A DNA stretch of 14,536 nucleotides from Polyrhizophydium stewartii (GCA_027604665.1 JADGIZ010000391.1:1-14536); one strand, 5' to 3'. Shown: positions 1 to 8,972, counted from the first letter of the stretch. The notes: generated from the letters alone by a model not told the origin. Program-made: numbers and translations.

Positions 1-545
1 GGCCAGCAGTTCTTCTCGGCCATGTAAAGTATCGACGCATTCTGGCGCAGGAAGGCGTCGAGCAGGCGCTCCTTGCCTAGCTGGAAGTGGACATCGAAGC
101 CGTCGTGGAACAGCACAACATCGGTTGGCGCGAGCTTCTCAAAGTACGACAGCGTGCTGACGACCTTTGAGCGGTAGCCCTTCCACTCCTCGCCCCAGCC
201 CACGATGACGGGCACATGGCCGTATGCGGCGGCCGACAGCACCGTGTCGCAGAATCCCTTGTTGGCCTTGGTCGAGAACGTCGCGACAATGAGCTCGGGC
301 CGCGGCGTCACGTCTGAGATGCCCGAGTGAATGCTCGAGTCAAACGAGCTGCTGAAGAGAAACATGGCGGTCGTGACGCCTGCCAGCACGGCGAGGGCAG
401 CAAGAAGCCGCACGGCAACATGCGGCCGTTTGGAGATGCGTGCGCACATCTTGACCATGCGGGCAACGGACGATCCGGCGGATGCCGCTTCAGCGACGAG
501 GGCAGAGAGCCATGTCCGCGCTCGGTTGACCGCAAGGCGCAACAT
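1..545 (-). CDS. PLOD/LH3-type glycosyltransferase, type II membrane protein, C-terminus beyond window edge
   Basis: The minus-strand frame is open from 545 to the left edge (181 codons). From the M at 545, about 42 residues including a basic patch precede a hydrophobic segment at residues 43-64, which looks like a signal anchor. The luminal part then carries GWGEEWKG, FHDGFDVHF and YMAEKNCWP. These line up in order and spacing with the glucosyl/galactosyltransferase domain of procollagen lysyl hydroxylases (GQGEEWRG, a metal-binding xxFDV block, FxAxxxxWP in LH3). The expected role is transfer of a hexose from UDP-sugar to hydroxylysine or a similar acceptor in the ER/Golgi; the acceptor here is unknown. 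In-frame ATGs also exist at 602 and 458. The 458 start gives a tidier short basic tail before the anchor, so the N-terminus is uncertain. Whether a hydroxylase domain follows lies outside the window. The gene is divergent from the receptor gene on the right. Confidence 0.72.
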   Translation of the reverse strand, partial: MLRLAVNRARTWLSALVAEAASAGSSVARMVKMCARISKRPHVAVRLLAALAVLAGVTTAMFLFSSSFDSSIHSGISDVTPRPELIVATFSTKANKGFCDTVLSAAAYGHVPVIVGWGEEWKGYRSKVVSTLSYFEKLAPTDVVLFHDGFDVHFQLGKERLLDAFLRQNASILYMAEKNCW

Positions 546-650
546 GAGGCTGCGGGGCAGTCCGTCAGGGCAAACAAGGCTGTGTCGATGTTTGCGCCGC
601 ATGACACAGTCCTCAGGGACGGCACGACTTTTCTTCCGGCGCACTTGGCG

Positions 651-680
651 GCATACTGACCGCCTTATCGCCCCGCGTCA
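651..680. repeat. 30-bp direct repeat, copy 1
   Basis: The block starts GCATACTGACCGCC and ends ATCGCCCCGCGTCA. It recurs at 724-753 with two mismatches (c/t at repeat position 11, t/a at position 16). It lies in the divergent spacer between the glycosyltransferase and the receptor gene. Confidence 0.8.
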
Positions 681-723
681 GGCACGCGACGCACACCAAC
701 ACGATGCGCTCGTATGAATGAAC

Positions 724-753
724 GCATACTGACTGCCTAATCGCCCCGCGTCA
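724..753. repeat. 30-bp direct repeat, copy 2
   Basis: This is the second copy of the 651-680 block, 28 of 30 bases identical, with starts 73 bp apart. It could be a duplicated promoter element or the footprint of a rearrangement; the sequence does not decide. Confidence 0.8.
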
Positions 754-812
754 CTTTCGGCCGTAGTTCCGTCACGGTGATCGATGCTGATCGTGCGATG
801 CAACTGGCTCAG

Positions 813-3615
813 TGTGGACGTTCATTAACCCGTCGGAAGACGACCCCACGATCCAGGACCGATGGGGTGGGCACGCGCATGGCATCTACTTCCCGTCCTG
901 ACAACGCACGTCTGACACGATCCCCAGACACTCCAATCAACCCGAGCCTGCTGCAAGGCGTCGGAGTCATCTGGTTCAACGCTGGCCCGTTCTTTGACGA
1001 TCCGTACCTGCAGTTGTGGATTCCCAGATTCCTGTTGGCCGAAACAGCGGCCATCAGCACGGAGCCGCGGCTGTACTACAACATAAAGCTCAAAGAAACC
1101 GACACCGCAAAGCAGAGCTATCCAGCCAACTTCTTCTTTGACGACCCGGGCACCGACAAGGTGCCGAGCTACATGACCATGGCAGGATACGATGCCACTC
1201 TCGGCATGGCTCAGACATTCGAAAAGGCGAGGCTGCGCGCACCTTAGCGGCGCTCAGCTCCACGCGCTGACTCCTCTTGAACCGTGATATGCCATGCAGC
1301 TCATTGTCGACACTGGCTCGACGGGGCAGACGCTGGCAAGTGGAGCGCTCAGGTCCCGCGTCACGCTCGACCGCCTGCTCGCACCGCTGACCGGCGCAAA
1401 CTCGCTCACGGGCATGAATTCGTTCACGCCGCAAGGCGACCCCGTGGTCAAGGAGATGACGCTCAACATCTTCCGCGGCAAGAGTTTGGCAGACCTTGGT
1501 GTCGTTGGGGCCACCATCTCGCTCAACCCGGCGACGGGACTGGGCAACTTCTCGCTTGACCGGTCCAAGTTTTCGTGGTGCGTGTGCATGCATTGAACAC
1601 ACTTGCGAGGCGATTCGTCGCGAAGAACCGAGAAACGCATGCTCACACGTCGCACAAGGCCCGGTAATCGCTCCATCGATGACATACCGGTCGACGGGTC
1701 GCATCAGGCCATGGAGTATGTGTCGACGTCAAACGGGTCGACAATCGTCATGATGAGTGAGCCATCAATCACGCGGATGTTGTCTGCCAAAATGCCAGTC
1801 GACTGACTCTGGCACTGGGTGACTCACGCAGCCGCCGCCATCACCACCGCCATCGTCTGCCTCATTTCTGCCATCATGTTGTTCTTCGCTTGGACGGTCA
1901 CTCCCTTGAGAATCTACTCGCCACGGCTGCTCGCGATCATGTCGGTGAGCAGCATTGCCGCCCATCATCCCGGTCACTTCATCTCGTGGCGCCGGCGCTC
2001 ACATCAGATACTACTCGCTGCCAGTTGGGACTTGCGATCATCCAGCTCAACCTTTTCACCAGCCTCGGCAAGCAGAAACCACTGGGCTGCAGCTTTCGTC
2101 CCTGGCCGGTTGCACTCGGCTTGACCATGGCGCTGTCGGCGCTCATCTCAAAGGTGCATCTTGCGCGGGGCCTGCAGATTCACCGCCTTGCTTTGCGCGA
2201 TCCTGACCAATACCGGCTTGCCACGGCACAGAGCGTTCGTGTCATAACAGCCTTTGCGAGAGTGCTCGCCAAGTGGCTCTCGCCTCTCAAGCTGCTCAAG
2301 CCAAAAGTCTCGGACAACATCCCGTGGGTCATAACGATGACCACAGTGGTACGTAGTTGCTTGGTGCCTCCGACAATGTCATGCCAGCTGCTAAATTACA
2401 CGAGCACATGGTGCTGTTTGTGTCCAACTGCAGATCTTGCTTGGTCTCATCGCGCTCGTTGAGCCAATCACCAGCAGCGAAGTCTACATCGAGGCATCGG
2501 GAGTGACGCGCTACGTGTGCACTAAGATGCCGTCGACGCCGCTGCTTTGGATCCTGCACGTGTGGATTGGCATTCAGATGATAGTTCACTTTGTGCTTGC
2601 GGCTGGACTGACGGGTCTGCCAGACATCTACAACGACTCGAGGCCTGTCGCAGCATCGACGGGTCTCATGCTGCTTTTCACCGTCATCAGCCTGCTCCTC
2701 AGTGAGAACATGCGCACGGTCCAGGTGCAGTTTGTGGTCGAGACGCTGTGCTGCGCCGTCGGCTCAATCGCCGTTCTCTTGATCACCGCCGGCACGCCGC
2801 TGTCGCGCTTTGCGCTCTCGAAGGTCAGAACCGTGCTCGGTGACGAGGCGGTTCTGTTCTTTGTTCGAATTGGCACCGCATTTGGTTCCATTGGGTCCAC
2901 CTCGAGTAACAGGCCTATCAAGCTGCGCGAGAGCCGCATCGCCGCGATGCATCTGGATGTGCAGACCATGAACATGACCGAAGAAGCGTCCAAGGATGCT
3001 CCCCAGATCAAGAGCAGCATGAAGCAAAGCTGTGAGCCGCCAATACTCACAAACAGCAATCCGCCGCTGCACAGCTGACACTCGAGGCAGCTGGAATCCA
3101 CGCCACGATGATGGTTGGCAATTACTTCAGCCAGTGGAGGCGTGTGTCTGTTCTCGTCCTCGGCGGCCCCGTGTTTGCTGTGCGCCTGATCAGTCGTGGC
3201 GACTCCACGGTGCGATCATGGCGCATGTGGCTGTTCTGTGTTTTGCAATGCGAGGCTGACGCTCGCACAACGCGACATCCAGGTTGAGTATCTCTCTCTC
3301 ACGTCGCTCACGAGCCTTCAGTACAAGACAGGCGACTCGCGCATCGGCAGCAAGCAGTGTGTGATCACGTTTGGAAAGCGCAGGATTGTGCTGCACTTTT
3401 CGAATTCTGCCTCGGTATGTTTGATTCTGGGTTTGGAGCAGTCCAAGGCGAGACACAGAGGCTGACCACTTGCATAGGCGCTGGTATGTGCTGATGCTAT
3501 CGGGCGTGCTCTATTGGCCATGTGCCGCACCGGCGCAGTCCCAGACGACAAACACGCCGTGTGCGCTGTGACGGCCGAGCACTCGCCGACCGAGAACTCT
3601 CGGCCGTCTAAATAG
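813..3615 (+). CDS. Class C (GABA-B-like) G-protein-coupled receptor, N-terminal lobe not found
   Basis: Inferred exons are 813-866, 928-1226, 1300-1577, 1659-1756, 1832-1944, 2025-2348, 2434-3031, 3091-3209, 3283-3414 and 3478-3615. All joins keep frame and give about 716 residues to TAG at 3613. The extracellular part matches only the C-terminal portion of an ANF/class C ligand-binding fold, including GYDATLGMAQTFEK and a later FTPQGDPVV segment. Seven membrane segments follow from about 1735 to 2800. Class C marks are IYSPRL after TM1, GCSFRPWP at TM3, an extracellular-loop Cys (RYVCTK), YNDSRP before TM6 and VQF entering TM7, as in GABA-B receptors. The cytoplasmic tail (about 2800-3615) ends in a basic/beta-rich stretch (CVITFGKRRIVLHF). 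The role is ligand-gated G-protein signalling at a membrane; the ligand is unknown. No start codon was found: the 813 exon follows a CAG and needs an upstream exon. The second intron (1227-1299) is GC-AG. Confidence 0.75.
1227..1299 (+). other. GC-AG intron in the receptor gene
   Basis: Coding runs through MAQTFEK to AAG at 1226. The next bases are gcgagg, matching a GTgagg donor with T replaced by C. No GT donor exists in the usable stretch. The intron contains gctgac about 30 bases before the gccatgcag acceptor. The next exon (LIVDTGSTGQ) is in a different frame and joins in phase 0. Length is 73 bp. Confidence 0.7.
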
Positions 3616-3866
3616 GACAACCGGCAAACAAAAATTTGTGCCAATGCGAATCCAGACCACCGACGGCAAGGCCCGGCAAAGAAACCAGCAAACGTCTGCG
3701 CTTCTCTGCTTCAAGGAAACATTCATTTTTTGGGAGTGTATGAGCGTGGAGAAGCTTGTCGTCGTCATTCACTAAAGCACATCTCAAGCGGCGATCGTTG
3801 GGCGAGCGATAACAGCATGCTGTATATGATTCTAAAATGCTGCCGAAGCTGTCTCTCCCTTGACAG

Positions 3867-4060
3867 ATCTGTCGATTCTCGTTCTTGGCGGAACACTCTG
3901 TGGCGGGGCAACTTTGGGCAACGACTGGTTGGCCGGTTTCTCGCAGATGGGCACTGTGGTGGCGCCACCCGCTGGGCGGGTTGTGCACTTTCTGCAGCGC
4001 AACATGTGGTCGTACTCCTCTTCCCTTTGGGCGTACCACCGCAACGCTGCTGGTCAGTAA
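3867..4060 (+). CDS. Terminal exon of a small unrecognised gene
   Basis: After an acceptor-like ccttgacag ending at 3866, one frame stays open for 64 codons to TAA at 4058 and uses codons like the neighbouring genes. It reads LSILVLGGTLCGGATLGNDW, then a hydrophobic-to-aromatic stretch ending with VVHFLQRNMW and AYHRNAAGQ. A perfect AATAAA lies 42 bases after the stop. The exon needs a phase 1 donor upstream, and I could not find a convincing first exon. A 43-codon open frame at 3643-3774 (from ATG, ending EKLVVVIH) is a candidate, but its possible donors are phase 0. An acceptor at 3848 would give a slightly longer exon. The glycine-rich hydrophobic start could be a membrane segment of a small organellar protein, but I do not recognise the family. 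Confidence 0.4.
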
Positions 4061-4101
4061 CCACCTGTGCTCTCACATCGCGAGGCCCCAAGGGTATGCG
4101 T

Positions 4102-4107
4102 AATAAA
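4102..4107 (+). terminator. Polyadenylation signal AATAAA
   Basis: Perfect AATAAA, 42 bases past the TAA at 4058-4060. It supports the preceding exon being the real 3' end of a transcribed gene. Confidence 0.55.
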
Positions 4108-4632
4108 GTGGAGGCTCCGCCCCCCTTCGACACACACACGCAAATCGCTCGGCTCGTTGACGCTCACAGCAAGGCGCACGCACACACTCGAGTGCCACCA
4201 ACAAGGGCGTGCGCATGATCTTCGGCGTCCGCCCGTCGACGGCGGTCGGCCCATTGCTCGCCGAGTAACCGACCGCTGGCGGCGAGGCTCGCTGACTTCC
4301 TTGGTGCTGCGTACACACTTTACCAGGCTCAGCTCTGGCAATACCACCGTGCGCGGCACGCGGCTGCTCAGGGATGAGAGTAGCCGACAGCCGACAGCCA
4401 GCGCTCTTCTCGAGTGAGGCGTAGCCAGTCCACATAGGCACTCGGCGCCGCGTTTGTTTCTTGCTCTCCAATGAACGCAGCTTGCCACCTCAACCTATGT
4501 AGTATGGTCGATCAACGATTACTAACATCCTACGGACCGAAACTTCGAATTTCATTCTTGATTGTTACCCTTTCGGCCAAAGTAAGATGCGGAAATGCTT
4601 CCGCGGCAACTTGCGCCTCGCTCCGGCTGGCC
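4108..4632. other. Intergenic region / 5' leader of the ankyrin-like gene
   Basis: No convincing gene is seen on either strand. There is a CA-rich stretch near 4129-4138 and another around 4181-4190. The frame of the downstream protein is open from 4471, but the 54 extra codons (4471-4632) have a different character from the body. They are more likely 5' untranslated sequence and promoter. Confidence 0.5.
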
Positions 4633-6138
4633 ATGGACGACGCAACTGCCGCCTCCGCCGCTTCCGGCAGCCAGGATCCCGCGGAGCGCGACCGCGCCGA
4701 GCAACCCGTTCCCGCCTCGTCTGTGCCGCCGAGCCGCGCCAGCGAGTTCCGGCATGTCGCAAGCAACGAGTGGGACCGCCTGTCCGCAGAGGTACGGCAT
4801 ATGGTCCTCGACGCCGCAGGCCCGCTCACCAAGCTCACTACTGGAGTCTTAGTCGCTGCCGAGTTGCGCGGACTGCCCGAGAAGCAGCGGGAGCGAGTGC
4901 GGCAGGATGCCAGCGACGCCGACTGGCGGGGCGACTTGGACCTGCTGCCGCGGATCGGCCTTTCCAGCAGGTCCCTCTCGCTCTCACGCCGCTTCTTTGA
5001 GCGCCTTCGCAGCCAGATGATGGCCGACATTGCGGATCGGGTCGCAGTCCGCAACGGCTGGATGGATTTGGTCGACAATGCCAATCTCGATGATCTCGCG
5101 GTGACTGCAGCGGGCGAGGGCAAGGTCGAGATTCTGCGCGACCTGATTGACGTTCGCAGGGTCGTCACTCCAAGTACCAACCTTGCACGGAGCGTAGGGT
5201 CGAGCGGGAGCCTCGATGCGGTCTGCTTCTTGCACGAGCGCATGTCGAGCGAGCTGTGGACGCCATCCATCGGGTCCCCTGCGGCGAATAGCGGCAACAT
5301 CGGCCTAATGGTTTGGCTCAAGGAGCACCACCCAGAGTGCCTCGGCTCGCCTGCCCTCAGCGGTGCGGCGTGGGGCAACAATCTGCGCATGGTGCAGTGG
5401 GTGGTCGACAACACAGCGGCTGCCTGCACTCCCCAAGCCATTTACGGTGCCGCATTTCATTGCAATTTCGAGATGCTGCAGTTTCTGATGGAGCGGTTCC
5501 CTGGCGCAATTGATGTGCACCAACCAGGGACATTGATTGTTTTGTCTGATGTTCGTGTGATCGAGGTTCTTCACAGTCACGGCCATGCAGACCCCCAACA
5601 GCTACTTGGCGAGATTATCCGAAAAGGCGACGCGGCGGCTCTCGATTGGGTGATGGATCGGTATCAGATCGTGCCAACCGAGTTTGACCTTGTGCCAGTC
5701 CATTATAGTGCCTACGTTGAGCTGCTCAAGCGAGCCTACATACGCGGCGTGCCATTCAGCGAGCTATCGGCTAAGTTTGCGGCAAGATATTGCAACGTGC
5801 AACTGTTGAACTGGATCCTCTCGCGCAACGGCGATATGATTTCGCTGATGATCGAAGCGACCGCGATCGCAGGGCATCATTCACTCGCCGAGTGGTGGCG
5901 CGTGCGACACGGAGTCGTGTTTGGCCAGCGCGAACTTGAGCTAGCAATCGCCTCTTCAAATGACGGGCTCGCCTGTTGCCTGCTTGCGGATAGCAGCTTC
6001 GACTGTGATCTCGAGTCGGCTCGCGGAGCCATCCCTTCTTCGTTTCCAGACTACCAGGCCCGTTCGATTGCTGCCATTCGCGATGCCATCGAGACGGCAG
6101 TGTCTCGGCGCGCCAAGCAAGTCGCCGCAACATCGTAA
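4633..6138 (+). CDS. F-box-like / ankyrin-like repeat protein, single exon
   Basis: This is a 501-residue protein from the ATG at 4633 (gccATGG context, followed by an Ala/Ser-rich disordered leader) to TAA at 6136. An upstream ATG at 4471 in the same frame would add 54 residues but looks like leader. Residues 47-110 (WDRLSAEVRHMVLDAAGPLT onward, ending near DLDLLPRI) resemble an F-box: W/L-rich start, then VRHMVLD and a second helix. Residues about 150-480 are degenerate ankyrin-type helix pairs, with units such as AAGEGKVEILRDLI, AANSGNIGLMVWLKEHHPE and AAWGNNLRMVQWVVDN. This layout is typical of large F-box/ankyrin families in some chytrids and giant viruses. A role as substrate receptor of an SCF-type ubiquitin ligase is inference. 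It is intronless, unlike its neighbours, and convergent with COQ2. Confidence 0.75.
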   Translation: MDDATAASAASGSQDPAERDRAEQPVPASSVPPSRASEFRHVASNEWDRLSAEVRHMVLDAAGPLTKLTTGVLVAAELRGLPEKQRERVRQDASDADWRGDLDLLPRIGLSSRSLSLSRRFFERLRSQMMADIADRVAVRNGWMDLVDNANLDDLAVTAAGEGKVEILRDLIDVRRVVTPSTNLARSVGSSGSLDAVCFLHERMSSELWTPSIGSPAANSGNIGLMVWLKEHHPECLGSPALSGAAWGNNLRMVQWVVDNTAAACTPQAIYGAAFHCNFEMLQFLMERFPGAIDVHQPGTLIVLSDVRVIEVLHSHGHADPQQLLGEIIRKGDAAALDWVMDRYQIVPTEFDLVPVHYSAYVELLKRAYIRGVPFSELSAKFAARYCNVQLLNWILSRNGDMISLMIEATAIAGHHSLAEWWRVRHGVVFGQRELELAIASSNDGLACCLLADSSFDCDLESARGAIPSSFPDYQARSIAAIRDAIETAVSRRAKQVAATS

Positions 6139-6321
6139 TGCTGCTTGGATGGCGTGCCAACAAATCCACATGCCTGGCAGCTGCGCCAATGAACCACTTC
6201 TTTGTTTTGGCAGGCTCTTTCCTGCTTGCGGGTCGAGGGCGCGACCAGGCGACCTGTGGGCGCATGCTTCTGCAGGCGAGTCGAAAATCACTGTCTGACG
6301 CTCAATAATCGCCTCGTGCTG

Positions 6322-6327
6322 TTTAAT
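6322..6327 (-). terminator. Possible polyadenylation signal ATTAAA for COQ2
   Basis: The minus strand reads ATTAAA 33-38 bases beyond the COQ2 stop. It is a variant signal and could be chance. Confidence 0.3.
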
Positions 6328-6359
6328 GGCATCTATCACGATGCGGATCAGAATGCACC

Positions 6360-7654
6360 TCATTTCTCCTTGGACTCTTGCTCGGCTACCGGAGACTCTC
6401 GCGCGGTGGCACGACGGTAGATCAGGTCGAGCACAATTCCCGCAAGCACGATCAATCCCCAGTTGCGGTTGGACGCAAACTTGGCCGCAGCGTCTGGCCG
6501 CGATGCGACCTGGAGGGTCGCAATCTGCCAGGCATAGTGGGCCGCGGCGCCGCCAACAGACACAGCAAAGAAGAGCGGGCCGTGCCCATTGGCGACGCCG
6601 GCGAGCACGAGAAAGCCGACTGATACGACGGCGAGGCCCGTGAGCCACAACTTGACGTTGTCGCCAAAGCGCAGGGCAGTGGACTTGACGCCGGCGGCCA
6701 CGTCGTCCTTCTTGTCCTGCAGTGCGTAGATGGTGTCGTAGACGAGCGTCCAGCAGACGCCCGCCGCGTAGAGCGGCAGCGCCACTGCCCAGTCGACCGA
6801 GCCAAGGATCGCCGAGGAACCGAGCAGAGCGCCCCAGTTGAATGTCAGGCCGAGGACCGCCTGCGGCCAGTACGTGATGCGCTTCATCGCGGGGTACGTT
6901 GCAACGAGTGCAAGCGACGACGCGCCGAGAAAGATGCTGGGATCGGGAACAGAGTGAGCCGTGTGGCAACCGGCCGATCGCGGCACGCCTGCACGCCTCA
7001 CCTGTACCAGTTGAGCTGCAGCAGCACGACGAGCCCCGCGGCGAGGTTGGCGCCGAGGAACGTGACTGCCTGGAACGGCGTCAGCGTGCCCGCCGCGAGA
7101 GGCCGCGAGCTCGTGCGCTCGACGAGCTTGTCGATGTTGCGGTCCCACAGGTCGTTGACGATGCACCCGGCGCCGCGCATGATGAGGGCGCCGGTGCCAA
7201 AGAGCGCCGTCATGTAGGCCGCCGACAGCAGCGGCGTGGCCGGCGACGTAAAGGTCGCCATGGCGATCGAGAACGTGCACGGCAGGAACAGCAGCCAGGT
7301 GCCCGAGGGCTTGTCGATGCGCAGGATGCGCAGGTACGGCTGCGCTGCGGCCGGCATCTTGTCGACCCAGGACGCCGCCGGCGCCGCCGGCGTGGCGTCC
7401 GCTGCGGGCGACGAGGCCGACGTGTGCGTCGCGGCGAGACGGGCGACCGACGGGCGGAGCGTGACCACGGCGGGTCTGGCCGGCGCGCCGAGTCGCAGCC
7501 CGAGGCCGACGCGGTGCGGCCCCGCCTGCGATGCCGCGTGCCGGCTGTGCAACCGCAGCAGCGCGCCGGCAGAGGGGCGACCCGTCGCTGCAGCTGTTGC
7601 GGCGGCGGCGGCGGCGGCTCGAGAGCACCGTAGCGCTTGGCTGACTTGGAGCAT
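6360..7654 (-). CDS. COQ2: 4-hydroxybenzoate polyprenyltransferase, mitochondrial (COQ2)
   Basis: Two exons, 7654-7002 and 6936-6360, are joined across a 65-bp intron (gtgagg...cccag) in phase 2 and give 409 residues. The enzyme attaches the polyprenyl tail to 4-hydroxybenzoate in ubiquinone synthesis, in the mitochondrial inner membrane. Residues 1-95 are rich in Arg/Ala with few acidic residues, as expected for a targeting presequence. The UbiA core follows: [15 protein letters not shown] at 112-126, the first prenyl-diphosphate/Mg site NDLWDRNID at 167-175 and the second [13 protein letters not shown] at 284-296. Several hydrophobic helices lie between and after these. Both aspartate motifs are intact, so the enzyme should be active. 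The splice restores the family motif [14 protein letters not shown]. The ATG at 7654 is 35 bp from the uL3 start on the other strand; the frame stays open further upstream, but that stretch would overlap uL3 coding sequence. Confidence 0.93.
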
Positions 7655-7689
7655 GAGCGACAAAGTGAAAGTTTCCGTCGACTTTTTTG
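7655..7689. promoter_or_regulatory. 35-bp head-to-head spacer between COQ2 and uL3m starts
   Basis: The two inferred start codons are separated by only 35 bp, so the promoters and 5' leaders must overlap the opposite gene. No TATA-like motif was seen; the spacer includes a T7 run. Confidence 0.5.
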
Positions 7690-8928
7690 ATGAGATCGCT
7701 GCTCGCCTCGCTGCACCAGCGCGCGGCCCGCGCACTCGGCCTTGGCGCGGGGCTCGCTGCGCCTGCGGCCGCATGCGCTGCCGCCGTGGGCGCTGCGTCG
7801 GCGCCAGCCGCTGCGTTTGCGACGGCGGCCGCAGGCGCGTCTCTGCTGGTGCGGGCCGCCGACGCCGACGCCGCGGCCAAGGTCGTGACCAAGAAGTCGC
7901 TCCTCAAGCCCGCACCGCCGGCGCAGTTCCCCATGTCCGACGGCACAGGCCCGGCGCCCGAGGCCAAGTGGACGCCCGAGTCGCGCCGCGTCGGCCTTAT
8001 TGGCCTCAAGCGCGGCATGACGTCGCTCTTTGACGAGTGGGGCCGTATGATCCCCGTCACGGTGCTTCAGGTGCGAGATGCGCTGCGTCTGGCCGATCCA
8101 ACTGCTGCTGCCGGCCAACTGGCGCTGACGCTCGCTGGCGGCGCGGATCGAACCAGATTGTCGACTGCCAGGTCGTGCGCACGCACTTCCACCACCCGTC
8201 GGGCAAGTACATGGTCGAGGTCGGCGCCGTCGAGCCCCTGAGCGACCACGTCATTCCCAAGCCGCAGCTGTTCCACTTCCGCAAGTACCGCGTGCCCCCG
8301 AAGCGCAAGATCATCGAGTTCCCCGTCACGCCCGATGCGTGCCTGCCGACGGGCGTCGAGCTCACCGCGGCACACCTGGTTCCGGGCCAGTTTGTCGATG
8401 TCCAGGCCACCACGATCGGCAAGGGCTTCCAGGGCGTCATGAAGCGCTTTGGTTTTGGCGGTCTGCGTGCATCGCACGGTGTCTCCATTTCGCACCGCTC
8501 TCTGGGTTCCATCGGCCAGTGCCAGGCGAGTCGCCTGCGTGCTCGTCTCGTTGCTGCCGCGGTCGCCGTAGTGCTAACTCGAGCTTTCGCAACAGGACCC
8601 CGGCAAGGTGTGGAAGGGCAAGAAGATGCCGGGCCGCATGGGCGGCGTCAAGCGCACCGTGCAGAACCTCAAGGTGGTCAAGATCGACAATGTGCACAAC
8701 CTCGTCTACGTCAGGGGCGCCGTGCCCGGCGTCGAAGACGCGTATGTGCGCATCACGGATGCGATCCGTAAGAGCTGGATCAACCAGGCATTCCCGAGCG
8801 GCGCGTCGGTGCCGTTCCCGACATTCCTGGGCGACCAGACGCAGCTGCCGCGCGAGATGCATGCGCCGCCGCCTGCCGAGGGCACGCGGGACCCGTTCTC
8901 GCGCCAGCGCCGCGAGATTGACGCGTAA
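7690..8928 (+). CDS. MRPL3: Mitochondrial large-subunit ribosomal protein uL3
   Basis: Exons 7690-8070, 8157-8525 and 8596-8928 give 360 residues. It is the bacterial-type L3 protein that seeds assembly of the mitochondrial large ribosomal subunit (MRPL9 in yeast). The first 70 or so residues are Ala/Arg-rich, consistent with a mitochondrial presequence. The L3 fold starts near residue 99 ([20 protein letters not shown]). The diagnostic loop follows: [32 protein letters not shown] and then [17 protein letters not shown], the last joined across an intron. QNLKVVKID and VRGAVPG complete the pattern. The first intron is 86 bp, gtgcga...accag. The second (8526-8595) begins with GC. The acceptor is fixed by the conserved GQxxxPGKVxKGKKM block. 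It is divergent from COQ2 and convergent with the minus-strand gene at 8997. Confidence 0.93.
8526..8595 (+). other. GC-AG intron in uL3m
   Basis: The exon ends TGCCAG and the intron begins gcgagt, a consensus donor with C in place of T. It has a strong branch-like CTAAC (gtgctaactcg) and a cgcaacag acceptor. Removing its 70 bp restores the conserved L3 block across the junction, which makes this the best-supported non-GT intron in the window. Confidence 0.85.
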
Positions 8929-8972
8929 AGGCTTGCAGGTGGCCTGGATGGTGCAATGAAGCCTCTCGCAGT

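Noticed and set aside
867..927. Reading the 777-1226 frame straight through from the ATG at 777 as the receptor start
   Set aside because: The 777-930 part is Arg/Thr-rich and non-coding in character. A 61-bp gtgggc...ccccag intron joins WTFINPSEDDPTIQDRW to TPINPSLLQ in phase, which fits the fold better.
1294..1596. VDTGSTG motif suggesting a pepsin-like aspartic protease
   Set aside because: The exon joins in phase to class C receptor ligand-binding and membrane segments on both sides, and the second catalytic motif and flap of a protease are absent.
4530..5441. 303-residue minus-strand open frame opposite the ankyrin-like gene
   Set aside because: Ser/Arg-rich antisense shadow of a well-supported coding frame.
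7236..8033. Plus-strand open frame running across the COQ2 first exon into uL3m
   Set aside because: Opposite COQ2 coding sequence and out of frame with uL3m; Arg/Ala/Gly-rich shadow.
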